A stretch of 57,737 nt of DNA, taken from assembly GCF_007992495.1 (NCBI RefSeq), contig NZ_BKAJ01000035.1:1-57737 (forward strand). Direction: 5' to 3'. This document shows positions 28,099 to 36,670 of the stretch, in pieces. The notes below the pieces were generated by a model that had not been told where the DNA came from, did not search any database, and saw only the letters and a list, made by a program, of their open reading frames with translations. Made by a program: the position numbers and the translations under genes. Positions within the stretch are counted from its first letter, which is position 1. Each line of letters opens with the position of its first letter. The stretch is from Reyranella soli. GTDB lineage: Bacteria; Pseudomonadota; Alphaproteobacteria; Reyranellales; Reyranellaceae.

Positions 28099-28830
28099 TC
28101 AATGCGCGAAGTTGCGCATCCCGCCGTCGACCGGGATCACCGTGCCGGTGATGTAGCGCGCGCGGGGCGAGGCGAGGAACGCCACGAGGTGGGCGATGTC
28201 TTCGGGCTCGCCGAAATGGCCCATCGGGATGTTTTTAGCAATGAAGGCGCGGCGGGATTCCTCGGTCGGATGCAGCTTCTCGAGGATCTGCTCGCTGTTG
28301 ATGCGGCCGGGCTGGATGGTGTTCACCGTGACCCCCTCGGCAGCCACGTCGCAGGCCAGCCCCTTGGCCCACAGGTGCAGCGCCGCCTTGGCGGCGACCG
28401 CGGCGTTCAGGCCGCGCGGCTCCATGGTGCCGCTGATGTTGATGATGCGGCCCCAGCGGCGCTGGCGCATGGGGGGCAGCAGGTCGGTGGTGAGGCGTCG
28501 CGCCGAGGTGAAGTTGAGCGCGAACGCCTCGTCCCAGAATTCCTCGCTGGCATCGACCGTCGTCGGCCGCGAGCCGCCGGCGCAATTGACCAAAATGTCG
28601 ACCCGGCCGAGGGCCTCGGTGGCGTCCCGGGCGAGGCGGGTGAGATCGGCGGCCGAGGTGATGTCGGCGGCGATCGGCGTGACGCCGGGATGCCGCTCGA
28701 TCCGGTCGACGCGGCGCGCCGTGGCGGCGACCTGCGCGCCCTGGTCGGCCAGGAGACGGGCGATGCCGGCGCCGATCCCGGCGCTGGCGCCTGTGACCAG
28801 GCAGGTGCGGTCCTTGAGCTCGAAGTCCAT
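28099..28830 (-). CDS. SDR-family oxidoreductase lacking the catalytic Tyr
   Basis: A 243-residue short-chain dehydrogenase/reductase. The NAD(P) motif VTGASAGIGAGIA, LVNCAGGS, Ser133 in INISG, and VTVNTIQPGRI are present. The catalytic Tyr-x-x-x-Lys motif is altered: Lys148 is there (VAAKAALHLW), but position 144 is Ala (GCG at 28399-28401 on the - strand). Such Tyr-less members exist, but their catalysis is unclear. It forms an operon with the LLM monooxygenase downstream (3-bp gap). Confidence 0.85.
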   Translation of the reverse strand: MDFELKDRTCLVTGASAGIGAGIARLLADQGAQVAATARRVDRIERHPGVTPIAADITSAADLTRLARDATEALGRVDILVNCAGGSRPTTVDASEEFWDEAFALNFTSARRLTTDLLPPMRQRRWGRIINISGTMEPRGLNAAVAAKAALHLWAKGLACDVAAEGVTVNTIQPGRINSEQILEKLHPTEESRRAFIAKNIPMGHFGEPEDIAHLVAFLASPRARYITGTVIPVDGGMRNFAH

Positions 28831-28938
28831 CGGCCCTTGATGGACGAGCCGCGCCAGGTTGCCAACAGGCAGCCAGCGGCTTTGGCTTTGTCGGAGCCGC
28901 CAGGCGCGATAGAGTTTCGCAACCGCTGGGAGATGCCA

Positions 28939-29382
28939 ATGGCTGCTCGGAAAAAGAAGTCTGGCTCCAAGAAATCGGCCGCCAAGAAGAAGGCGCCGAA
29001 GACGCGCAAGTCCCGTGTCGCGCCGAAGAAGAAGGCGGCGAAGGCGCCCAAGCGCAAGGTGGCGGCAAAGAAGGCCGTCCGGGCTCGCAGCAAGCCGGTG
29101 GCGGCGAAGAAGAGGCCAATGGCAGCGCCGAAGGCCGCCGTGGCACGGCCACGGCCTGCAGCGGCACCAGCAGCTGTACCTCCGCCCGCACCTGCACCCG
29201 TTGCCGCGCCGGTCGTCGAACTCGACAATCGCATCGCGATGGTGCGCGCCAACCTGCGCGAGCTCGTCGAGCAGGCGGCTTCATCGGCGGGCGCCGCCAA
29301 TGAAGAGCTGCTGTCTCAGCGCATTGCCGAGCAGGAGGAGAGGCTCCGTCGCCTGACAGAGGAGCGCGACGCCCTGGCTTGA
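28939..29382 (+). CDS. histone H1-like Lys/Ala/Pro-rich protein
   Basis: A 147-residue protein whose first 60 residues are Lys/Arg/Ala-rich (repeated AAKKK, KKAAK and APKRK motifs), similar to bacterial H1-like proteins that compact DNA. Residues 61-90 are a Pro/Ala hinge (PAAAPAAVPPPAPAP). The C-terminal 55 residues are a probable coiled coil: DNRIAMVRANLRELVEQAA, then AEQEERLRRLTEERDALA. ATG 28939 has GGGAG about 7 nt upstream; an ATG at 28933 is too close. Its TGA overlaps the ATG of the next gene. Function inferred from composition only. Confidence 0.78.
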   Translation: MAARKKKSGSKKSAAKKKAPKTRKSRVAPKKKAAKAPKRKVAAKKAVRARSKPVAAKKRPMAAPKAAVARPRPAAAPAAVPPPAPAPVAAPVVELDNRIAMVRANLRELVEQAASSAGAANEELLSQRIAEQEERLRRLTEERDALA

Positions 29383-29840
29383 TGAAGAGCAGGCGTCGTC
29401 CGGAAGTTCCCAAGACCGTCCTCGCGCGGCTGCGCAAGGCCTGCCTCGCCCTGCCGGAAACGCGCGAGGAGCAGGCCTGGACTGGCACGCGCTGGCGCAT
29501 CCGCAAGGAGACGTTCGCGCACGTGCTCATGATCGCCGACGGATGGCCGCCGGCGTACGCGCGCGTCGCGGGCACCGATGGCCCTGCCTGCGTGCTGACG
29601 TTCCAGTCGCTGGGACCACGGGTCGATCCGGAGACTTTCTCGCGAGCGCCGTACTTTCGGCCACTCTGGCGTCCCGACATCGTCGGCCGCATCCTCGATT
29701 CCGATGTCGACTGCGCCGACATCGCCAAGCTTTTGACGGCGAGCTACTGCCTCCTGGCGCCGAAGAAGCTCGTGGAAGCGGTCCGCGCAGGCCAGGCGGC
29801 CGATCACAAGACCCGTAGCCAACGCAAGAAACGACAGTAG
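29382..29840 (+). CDS. MmcQ/YjbR-family protein
   Basis: A 152-residue protein of the MmcQ/YjbR (DUF419-like) family, a small DNA-binding-like fold of unknown role. The pattern LRKACLALPETREEQAW, then WRIRKETFAHVLMIADGWPP and a C-terminal SYCLLAPKKLVEAV is typical. A basic tail (KTRSQRKKRQ) follows. It is translationally coupled to the H1-like gene (ATG overlaps TGA). Its 3' end overlaps, on the opposite strand, the coding part of a DUF4396-like remnant. Confidence 0.82.
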   Translation: MKSRRRPEVPKTVLARLRKACLALPETREEQAWTGTRWRIRKETFAHVLMIADGWPPAYARVAGTDGPACVLTFQSLGPRVDPETFSRAPYFRPLWRPDIVGRILDSDVDCADIAKLLTASYCLLAPKKLVEAVRAGQAADHKTRSQRKKRQ

Positions 29841-30071
29841 CGTCATCACCGTCAGCGACGGCCGGAGCGGCGGGCGCGCCTCCATTGCCATGGACATGTG
29901 GGACATGTGGTCATGCGATGCACCTTCGTGCGCGGCCGCATGTGCCGGTCGCACCGTCATCATGCCGTGCTTCAGCTTGTTCGCCACCAGCCACCAGTGC
30001 ATCGGATAGGCGATGAACAGCAGCGACGCCGTGGCCAGCAGGAACCACAGCAACATCACGCCATCCAGCAT
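29790..30071 (-). pseudogene. C-terminal remnant of a DUF4396-like membrane protein
   Basis: An open frame starting MLDGVMLLWFLLATASLLFI (30071) continues AYPMHWWLVANKLKHGMMTV, which resembles the last conserved block of DUF4396 membrane proteins (WWLVANGLKHGMMTVR type). A His/Met-rich linker (HDHMSHMSMAM) and a final helix LTVMTLLSFLALATGLVIGR follow. The larger N-terminal part of the family is missing. The frame runs on to 29316 through the YjbR gene, without a stop at the natural end, so it is probably truncated at both ends. A small Met/His-rich metal-handling membrane protein is an alternative. Confidence 0.55.
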
Positions 30072-30202
30072 CGAGCCCTCCCCCTTGGCGTCAACGGACG
30101 AGGACAAGGCAACTCAACGCATACCGACACCGGCATGATGACATGTGCGCCAGGCGCCGGAAATCGGCTACGCTCGACAAAACGACAGCGAGAGGAAAGG
30201 CC

Positions 30203-31039
30203 ATGCGGATCGGCGTCACGATGTTTTCCACGGACTATGCAATCCCGCCGCACGAGCTCGCCGTCGAGGCCGAGAAGCGTGGCTACGAATCCGTCTGGTT
30301 CCCCGAGCACAGCCACATCCCGACCAGCCGCAAGTCGCCGTGGCCCGGCGGCCCCGAGCTGCCGAAGTGGTACTACGACACCTACGATCCCTTCCTTGCC
30401 ATCGCCGCCGCGGCCGTCGTCACCAAGACCATCAAGCTCGGCACCGGCGTCTGCCTCGTCGTGCAGCGCGATCCCATCCATACCGCCAAGGAGGTCGCCA
30501 CGGCCGACCGGCTCAGCAACGGCCGGGTGCTGTTCGGCATCGGCGGCGGCTGGAACGCCGAGGAGATGGAAGACCATGGCACGGCCTTCGCCACCCGCTT
30601 CAAGCTGATGCGCGAGCGCGTCGAGGCGATGAAGGAGATCTGGGCGCGCTCCAAGCCGAAATATGCCGGCGACATGGTGAAGTTCGACGAGATGATGCAG
30701 TGGCCCAAGCCGGTGCAGAAGCCGCATCCGCCGATCATCGTCGGCGGCGGTCTGCCACACGGTGCGCGCCGCGCCGTCGCCTATGGCGACGGCTGGATGC
30801 CGATCGGCGGCCGCGGCGGCGACACGCTCGGCATGCTGCCGGAGTTCCGCGAGATGCTGAAGCTTGCCGGGCGCAAGGACTCCGACGTGCCGATCACGCT
30901 GTTCGGCGTCGGCATGAACGCCGACGGCCTGAAGCGCGCCGAGGATGCCGGCGTCGACCGCGTCGTGTTCGGCGTTCCGCCCGAAGCCAGCGACAAGGTC
31001 CTGCCGTTGCTCGACAAGGGCGCGGCGTTGATCCGGTGA
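30203..31039 (+). CDS. LLM-class flavin/F420-dependent oxidoreductase
   Basis: A 278-residue luciferase-like TIM-barrel oxidoreductase of the type annotated as TIGR03619-like F420-dependent. It begins MRIGVTMFSTDYAIPPHELA, with ESVWFPEHSHIP, LGTGVCLVVQRDPIHTAKE, GRVLFGIGGGWNAEEM and PIIVGGGLPHGARRAV in the correct order. The RBS GAGAGGAAAGG supports ATG 30203. The COG0523 GTPase gene starts within its stop codon (GTGA), and the dihydropyrimidinase-like gene follows, forming a three-gene operon. Cofactor (F420 or FMN) and substrate are not determinable here. Confidence 0.88.
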   Translation: MRIGVTMFSTDYAIPPHELAVEAEKRGYESVWFPEHSHIPTSRKSPWPGGPELPKWYYDTYDPFLAIAAAAVVTKTIKLGTGVCLVVQRDPIHTAKEVATADRLSNGRVLFGIGGGWNAEEMEDHGTAFATRFKLMRERVEAMKEIWARSKPKYAGDMVKFDEMMQWPKPVQKPHPPIIVGGGLPHGARRAVAYGDGWMPIGGRGGDTLGMLPEFREMLKLAGRKDSDVPITLFGVGMNADGLKRAEDAGVDRVVFGVPPEASDKVLPLLDKGAALIR

Positions 31040-32028
31040 CGCCCGGTCTTGCCAACCTCGCGGAGGTCCCGTCGGAGCCGATCCCGCTGTCGGTGCTGAC
31101 GGGCTTCCTCGGCAGCGGCAAGACAACGCTTCTCTCCAGAATCCTCAATGTGCCGGACCTGAGCGACACCGCCGTGCTCATCAGCGAGTTCGGCGCGGTC
31201 GCCCTCGACCATCAGCTCCTCGAGGCGGCAGCCGACGATGTCGTCGAGCTGCCGAACGGCTGCACCTGCTGCGCCGTGCGCCAGGGCCTGGCCGACGCCT
31301 TCTATCGGCTGCTGCGATCGCGCCAGGCGTCCGGCCGGGCGCCGTTCCGGCGCATCGCGCTCGAGACCAGTGGCCTCGCCGATCCGGGACCCACGCTCTA
31401 CACGCTCTCTGCCGATTCCTTTCTCGAAGCCTCGCTGCGCCTCGACCGTGTCGCCACGACGATCGACGCCGTGTTGGGCGAGGGCACGCTCGATCGCTAT
31501 CCCGAGGCCGTCGCCCAGGCCGCCGTGGCCGATCTCTTGCTTCTGACCAAGAGCGACATGGCCCCCGTCACGGACAACCTTCTCCAGCGACTGGCGTCGT
31601 TGAACCCCACGGCGCCGATCGTCGATGCGCGAGATGCCGAGGCGAGCGACCTGCTGTTCGGCGGCGCGCCCCGGGCGCTGCCGCGGCCGCGACCGCATGC
31701 GACGGCGGTGCATGCCCATGGCATCCGCGCCCTGTCGGTGCGCCTGCAGCGGCCGATGAGCCGCCTCGGCTTTGCCATGGCGCTGGGCGGCCTGGCGCGC
31801 GATCACGGCGAGAAGCTTTTGCGCGTAAAAGGCCTGGTCGAGTTCTCCGACCGGCCGGGTGGACCAGCGGCGATCCACGCCGTGCAGCACACGCTCTATC
31901 CGCCGCGCTGGCTGGAGCGCTGGCCGGATTCCGACCGGGCCAGCCGGCTTGTCTTCATCGTGCGCGATCTCGAATCGGACGAGATCCTGCGCCGCTTCGC
32001 CGACGGCTCTCCGGTAGGAGTCTCCTGA
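31036..32028 (+). CDS. COG0523/CobW-family GTP-binding protein
   Basis: A 330-residue G3E-family P-loop GTPase. Walker A is GFLGSGKTTLL (residues 23-33) and the metal-binding CXCC motif is GCTCC (Cys76, Cys78, Cys79); a C-terminal CobW domain ends near residue 325. Characterised relatives are metallochaperones for zinc, cobalt or nitrile hydratase. The GTG start overlaps the LLM stop, and the amidohydrolase ATG overlaps its own TGA. This tight coupling to a metal-dependent amidohydrolase suggests that it supplies that enzyme with metal (inference). Confidence 0.9.
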   Translation: MTPGLANLAEVPSEPIPLSVLTGFLGSGKTTLLSRILNVPDLSDTAVLISEFGAVALDHQLLEAAADDVVELPNGCTCCAVRQGLADAFYRLLRSRQASGRAPFRRIALETSGLADPGPTLYTLSADSFLEASLRLDRVATTIDAVLGEGTLDRYPEAVAQAAVADLLLLTKSDMAPVTDNLLQRLASLNPTAPIVDARDAEASDLLFGGAPRALPRPRPHATAVHAHGIRALSVRLQRPMSRLGFAMALGGLARDHGEKLLRVKGLVEFSDRPGGPAAIHAVQHTLYPPRWLERWPDSDRASRLVFIVRDLESDEILRRFADGSPVGVS

Positions 32029-33449
32029 TGCTCGACCTCGCCATCACCGGCGGCACCTGCGTGCTGCCGACCGGAACCCAGGCCGCCGATATCGGCGTCA
32101 AGGACGGACGCATCGCCCTGGTCGGCGGCCCAGGCTCGCTGCCACCGGCGGCGCGCACCGTGTCGGCCAAGGACCGCCTGGTCATTCCGGGCGGCATCGA
32201 CCCGCACATCCATTGCCTGATGCCGGTGCGCGCGCCGGGACGTCCCGACGTGCTGACCGATCCGCCGTCGCAGGTCAGCAAGGCGGCCCTGCATGGCGGC
32301 ACCACGACCCTGATCGATTTCGTGCAGTGCGTGCACGACCGCACCATCCAGCAATCGATCGAGGCGACCCAGGCGCAATGGCGCAACGCCTGCTACTGCG
32401 ACTACGGGTTCCATCTCACCTTGATGGGCGAGGTGCCGGTGCCGCATTTCGGCCAGCTCGCCGATGCCATGCAGGACGGCCATGCCAGCATAAAGATCTT
32501 CACCACCAACATCCGGCCGGGCAACCTCGGCCGCATGGTCCCGCACGGCCATATCTGGGAGGCGCTGAAGGTCGTGGCGGGGGCGGGCGGCATCGCATGC
32601 ATCCATGCCGAGGACAACGACATCGTCATGTTCATGTACGACAAGCTGATGCGCGAGAACCGCGTCAGCTTCGAGCACATGGCCGAGGTCCACAACGCGC
32701 TGTCGGAGGAGCTCTCCTTCAACCGCGTGATCCGCCTTGCGGAGAATGTCGAGGGCGCGGCGCTCTACATGGTGCATGTCTCGGCGGCCACCGGCGTCGC
32801 CGCTCTCGAGTCATCGCGTGCCCGCGGCTTCCCGATGTACGGCGAGACCTTGCATCAGTACCTGCTCTACAACGCCGAGGATTATAAGCGGCCGGGCGGA
32901 CAGATGTTCCATACCTATCCGTCGCTGAAGTACCCCGAGGATCAGAAGCGCCTGTGGGAGGCGACCAACCGCGGCGCCATCCAGGTCATCGCCACCGACG
33001 AGCTGTGCTGCCCGCTCAGGGTCAAGCTGCAGGGCAGCCGCATCGACGATACGACGGGCGGCAACTCCGGCGTCGAGCCGCGCGTCGGCCTGATGTACAC
33101 CAACATGGTCACCAGGCGCGGCTACTCGGCCGAGCACTTCGTCGACATGATCTCGAGCAACGCCGCGCGCATCATGGGCCTCTACCCGCGCAAGGGCGCA
33201 CTGGCGGCGGGCTCGGATGCCGACATCGTGCTGCTGCAGACCGGGATCGAGAAGACGATCCGCGCCGCCGACCTGCACGAGACCGACTACACGCCCTGGG
33301 AGGGACACGTCGTGACCGCGTGGCCGACCACGACCATCCTGCACGGCAACGTCGTCGTGGAGGACGGCGCCTTCCACGGCGACCTCAAGCACGGACAGTT
33401 CCTCAAGCGCAAGGTGGCGGACGAAATCCGCAGCCGTCCGGCTGTGTAG
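32028..33449 (+). CDS. dihydropyrimidinase-like amidohydrolase
   Basis: A 473-residue amidohydrolase of the dihydropyrimidinase/hydantoinase/allantoinase group that opens cyclic amide or ureide rings with a binuclear metal centre. All metal ligands are visible: His60 and His62 (GGIDPHIHC), carboxylated Lys156 (SIKIFTT), His193 (CIHAED), His250 (MVHVSA) and Asp324 (VIATDEL). Dihydropyrimidinase and D-hydantoinase are the closest picture; the natural substrate is unknown. It is the last gene of the LLM - COG0523 GTPase operon (TGATG overlap). Confidence 0.9.
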   Translation: MLDLAITGGTCVLPTGTQAADIGVKDGRIALVGGPGSLPPAARTVSAKDRLVIPGGIDPHIHCLMPVRAPGRPDVLTDPPSQVSKAALHGGTTTLIDFVQCVHDRTIQQSIEATQAQWRNACYCDYGFHLTLMGEVPVPHFGQLADAMQDGHASIKIFTTNIRPGNLGRMVPHGHIWEALKVVAGAGGIACIHAEDNDIVMFMYDKLMRENRVSFEHMAEVHNALSEELSFNRVIRLAENVEGAALYMVHVSAATGVAALESSRARGFPMYGETLHQYLLYNAEDYKRPGGQMFHTYPSLKYPEDQKRLWEATNRGAIQVIATDELCCPLRVKLQGSRIDDTTGGNSGVEPRVGLMYTNMVTRRGYSAEHFVDMISSNAARIMGLYPRKGALAAGSDADIVLLQTGIEKTIRAADLHETDYTPWEGHVVTAWPTTTILHGNVVVEDGAFHGDLKHGQFLKRKVADEIRSRPAV

Positions 33450-33553
33450 GTCTCCGCGGGCACCTCGGTTCCGACGCTCCAGCGTGCGAAGTCTCACATT
33501 CGCGGCGCCATCGCAGGCGTATCGTGGCCGTGGCCTCGTGCCCGGAGGAAGCG

Positions 33554-34039
33554 ATGAACAGTGGCCCGCAGCTTGCGCTCGGCGCGCGCGGACGAGACGT
33601 TCTGCGCGTTCAGACCATCTTCGTGATGATGAAGATCATGGGCTTCGACCAGATCGACGGCGTGTTCGGGCCGCTGACCCGGAACGCCGTGATCGCCTTT
33701 CAGGAAGGCGAGGGCCTGCTCGCCGACGGCATCGTCGGCGACAGCACCTGGCAGCGCATGCCGGCCGACCCTGACACACCCGTATTGAAACGCCATTCGA
33801 CGGGCAGCGCCGTCGCCGGCCTGCAGCTCGCCTTGCACAAGCTGGGCGGGCCCGGGTCGCCCACTGATCCCGGACCGGCCGACGGCGATTTCGGGCCGCG
33901 CACCGAAGCGGCGGTCAAGGCCTACCAGGCGCAGCATGCTCTGGCCGATGACGGCGTGGTCGGCCCGCGCACATGGTGGGTGCCGGCAGGCGGCGCCGGC
34001 GCGACGCTGGCATCCCTCGCCGGGCTGACGACGGCATAG
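33554..34039 (+). CDS. peptidoglycan-binding-domain protein
   Basis: A 161-residue protein made of two PGBD-1 modules (about residues 10-65 and 78-140), with the repeated pattern DGVFGPLTRNAVIAFQ and DGDFGPRTEAAVKAYQ, each followed by DGIVG or DGVVG and a Trp. The modules bind peptidoglycan or similar glycans in known proteins. No signal peptide and no catalytic domain are visible. GGAGGAAG supports ATG 33554. It is followed after 33 bp by a second, similar gene. Confidence 0.86.
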   Translation: MNSGPQLALGARGRDVLRVQTIFVMMKIMGFDQIDGVFGPLTRNAVIAFQEGEGLLADGIVGDSTWQRMPADPDTPVLKRHSTGSAVAGLQLALHKLGGPGSPTDPGPADGDFGPRTEAAVKAYQAQHALADDGVVGPRTWWVPAGGAGATLASLAGLTTA

Positions 34040-34072
34040 CGAAGCAATCACTCTCTCGCGGAGGACATCGTC

Positions 34073-34519
34073 ATGGCTGAACCCGTCCTGAAGCAGGGGT
34101 CGAACGGGCCCGACGTGCGCGACCTCCAGCAGGCGCTCAAGACGCTGGGCCATGATCCCGGGCCGATCGACGGTGTCTTCGGCGCCAGGACCACGAGCGC
34201 GGTGAAGGCCTTCCAGCAGGTGCGCGAAATCGCCGTCGACGGGATTGTCGGCCGCGTCACCTGGATCAACATCGACGAAGCCGACCAGAGCGAGCCCGTG
34301 CTGCGTCTCGGATCGAGCGGCTTGCCGGTGCGCCGGCTGCAGAGCCGCATGACCGCCGTCGGCTTCGACACCGGCGGCGTCGACGGCCGCTTCAGCCAGA
34401 AGACCGAGACGGCCGTGAAGGACCTGCAGCAGCGGTCGCGGCTGACGGTCGACGGCGTCGTCGGGCCGCAGACCTGGGCCGTGGTCGACGCGCTGGAGAA
34501 CGAAGGCGGGGCGAGCTAG
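34073..34519 (+). CDS. peptidoglycan-binding-domain protein, second copy
   Basis: A 148-residue protein with two PGBD-1 repeats: DGVFGARTTSAVKAFQ and DGRFSQKTETAVKDLQ, each followed by DGIVGRVTW or DGVVGPQTW. It resembles the preceding protein in architecture, so the pair probably arose by duplication. No signal peptide is seen. GCGGAGG 10 nt upstream supports ATG 34073. Function unknown; a cell-wall or capsule role is possible only if it is exported by an unseen route. Confidence 0.86.
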   Translation: MAEPVLKQGSNGPDVRDLQQALKTLGHDPGPIDGVFGARTTSAVKAFQQVREIAVDGIVGRVTWINIDEADQSEPVLRLGSSGLPVRRLQSRMTAVGFDTGGVDGRFSQKTETAVKDLQQRSRLTVDGVVGPQTWAVVDALENEGGAS

Positions 34520-34850
34520 TCGCTCTTTACAGTGGTTTCGACGGGCTGAACCGCCAACGGGATCGCGTTCGCTTCGGGCGGCTTCGCTCGGGATGACGGA
34601 AAAGGTGGCGCCGGCAGGGCCGCTGACGGGCGCGATGATATCGGATGAACGATGCATAGAGCTGAGCCGCCGGAAAGCAAGCGCAAGGTCAATATAACTG
34701 AAGTGCTTTCACGAGTCAACTATGGTTCTAGTTTTTGCGTCCCATAGGCCATAGAGCGACGCAATTACTCCGGGGTCGGGGACCGGTGCCAGCAGTGCAG
34801 GCAATCCCACCGGCCCCGCGCCAACCCGTCATGATCACTGTGCAGAGCTA
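34520..34850. other. gene-free stretch with dispersed element A
   Basis: Left part (34565-34605) contains one half of the GTCATCCCGAGCGAAGC-type repeat seen at 56089-56207. From about 34640 to 34840 the gap resembles the gap at 44771-45000: both share a TCGGATNAACGATGCA(A/T)AGAGC block, ATATAACTGAAGTG and GTGCCAGCA(G/C)TGC. A - strand promoter lies at 34691-34719. No convincing gene is seen. Confidence 0.65.
34691..34719 (-). promoter_or_regulatory. sigma70-like promoter in element A
   Basis: On the - strand TTGACT (34719-34714), a 17-bp spacer and TATATT (34696-34691). The spacer end reads CACTTCAGT next to the -10 box, as in the element at 44825-44851. The transcript would run leftward, antisense to the PGBD gene; its product is unknown. 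Confidence 0.6.
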
Positions 34851-36653
34851 CTAGCTGGTTCTCGCTGCGCGTTGCCGCGTCGTCGCGGCCTGGTCGACCA
34901 CGCCTTTTGCCGACACCACGACGCCATAATCCTTGAGCGCCGTCTCGACCGAGATGACGCCGTCCAGCACGTCGTCCGCCACCTTGGCCGGATCGCGCTC
35001 GAGCGGATTGCCGTAGCCGCCGCCCGCAGGACCGTAGCAGACGAAGCGGCCGTCCTTGCCGATCCCCATGTAGGGCACCTTGGACGGCAGCGCCCTGGCG
35101 TCGTTGCTGCCGGGCACGAAGAGGTCGAGCTTGGCCGGCATGCCTTCGCCGCCGCCCAAGAAGCCCCACGGCCGGTAGCGATGGCCTTCGCCTTCGACCG
35201 AGGCGCCGCCGTCGCTCAGGAAGGTGAACTCGCGCACCGAGCCCAGGCCGCCGCGCCACTTGCCGGCACCGGCTACGTCCTCGCGCAGTTCGTAGCGCAG
35301 CACGCGCAAGGGCAGGTGGGTCTCGATGTCCTCGATCGGGTTGTTGCGGGTGTTGGCGTAGAGCGTGTCGACGGCGTCCATGCCGTCCTTGCCCAGGCGG
35401 CCGCCGTAGGAGCCTTCGAAGATCTCCATGTGCACCCAGTGGGTCTCGTCCTTCAGCCCTGAGAAGGCGATGACCTTGAGGTTGCCAATGCCCGCCGAGA
35501 CGTTGCCCGGCATCGCCGCCGACAGCGCCTTCATCACCGTGTCGGCGAGCTGGTTGCCCGGGCAGAAGCGGGCGATGGTCGGCGCGGGGAAGGTCGGGTT
35601 GGCGAGGCACCCCTTGGGCGCGACGATGGTGATGGGCCGGATCAGGCCGGCATTCACCGGGATGTGGCCGTGCACTTCGGTATCGAGCAGCACCGAGCGG
35701 ATGGTGAGCCAGATCGCGATGTCGGCCGTGCCTTCCAAGGGCATGTTGATCGGCCGGTCGGGCACCTGCGGCGCCGTGCCGGTGAGATCGACCACCAGAG
35801 AGTCGTCCTTCTTGGTGATGGTGACGACGATCGGCAGTTCCTTCTTCGACGGATCGTCGCTGTCGAGATAGCCGTCGATGGCGGTCTCGGCGCGATAGAC
35901 GCCGTCGGGCAGCTTGGCGATGGCCTGGCGCATCAGCCGCTCGGCGTGGTCCATCAGGGCGGTGCAGGCGAGGTCGAAGGTCGCGAGCCCGTAGCGCTCG
36001 ACCAACTCGGCCATGCGCTCGGCGCCGATGCGGGCGGCGGCGACCTGGGCGTCCATGTCACCGACGACGAGATCGGAGGCACGGATGTTGTCGCGCACGA
36101 TCTGCCAGACCATGTCGTTCTTCACACCGCGGTCGTAGACCTTGATCGCCTTGAACTGCAGGCCCTCGGCATAGGCGTCGATCGCCTCGACGATGCCGCA
36201 CGAGCCCGGCGACAACGCGCCGATGTCGAGATGGTGCGCGGTGGTGGCGGCAAAGCCGATCAGCTTGCCCTGGACGAACACCGGCACGATGAAGGCGACG
36301 TCGGGGCCGTGGCTGGCGCCGGAATAGGCGTCGTTGTGCATGACCACGTCGCCCGGCCGGAACTGATCGCCCCGCTCAGCCAGGATTCTCAGGACACCGC
36401 GGACATAGCCGGGAATCGGGCCGGACTGCAGCGGCGTCGACTGTGCGGACTCCGCGAGGCCACGGCCTTCGGCATCGACCAGAGCCGCTCCGAAATCCTC
36501 CGACTCGCGGATGATCGAGGAGTAGCTCATGCGCATGAGCTTGTAGCCCATCTCGACGGCGATGTTCTCGAGGGCACCCTGGATCACCGAGGTGGTGATC
36601 GGGTCGATGCGGTCGGGCTTGGGGATGGGCTGGCGTTGGGGGGCGGTGGCCAT
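34851..36653 (-). CDS. hyuB: hydantoinase B / oxoprolinase family protein
   Basis: A 600-residue HyuB-type subunit, partner of HyuA in ATP-dependent N-methylhydantoinase, 5-oxoprolinase or acetone carboxylase-like enzymes. Recognisable family stretches include SSIIRESEDFGAALVDAEGR, GDVVMHNDAYSGASHGPDVA and the C-terminal GYGNPLERDPAKVADDV. Start ATG 36653 fits the family. It is transcribed after hyuA on the - strand, separated by a 180-bp gap containing a long inverted repeat. The precise substrate (hydantoin, oxoproline or other cyclic amide) cannot be told from sequence alone. Confidence 0.92.
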   Translation of the reverse strand: MATAPQRQPIPKPDRIDPITTSVIQGALENIAVEMGYKLMRMSYSSIIRESEDFGAALVDAEGRGLAESAQSTPLQSGPIPGYVRGVLRILAERGDQFRPGDVVMHNDAYSGASHGPDVAFIVPVFVQGKLIGFAATTAHHLDIGALSPGSCGIVEAIDAYAEGLQFKAIKVYDRGVKNDMVWQIVRDNIRASDLVVGDMDAQVAAARIGAERMAELVERYGLATFDLACTALMDHAERLMRQAIAKLPDGVYRAETAIDGYLDSDDPSKKELPIVVTITKKDDSLVVDLTGTAPQVPDRPINMPLEGTADIAIWLTIRSVLLDTEVHGHIPVNAGLIRPITIVAPKGCLANPTFPAPTIARFCPGNQLADTVMKALSAAMPGNVSAGIGNLKVIAFSGLKDETHWVHMEIFEGSYGGRLGKDGMDAVDTLYANTRNNPIEDIETHLPLRVLRYELREDVAGAGKWRGGLGSVREFTFLSDGGASVEGEGHRYRPWGFLGGGEGMPAKLDLFVPGSNDARALPSKVPYMGIGKDGRFVCYGPAGGGYGNPLERDPAKVADDVLDGVISVETALKDYGVVVSAKGVVDQAATTRQRAARTS

Positions 36654-36670
36654 GGTCTAACTCCGATTCA

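Noticed and set aside
28102..28932. Long + strand frame leading into the H1-like gene
   Set aside because: It is the antisense of the SDR gene; only the part from 28939 has coding character and a ribosome-binding site.
34516..34719. Small - strand ORF in the gap after the PGBD genes
   Set aside because: It begins inside the promoter of element A and has no ribosome-binding site; the analogous frame at 44654-44929 is not conserved in sequence.
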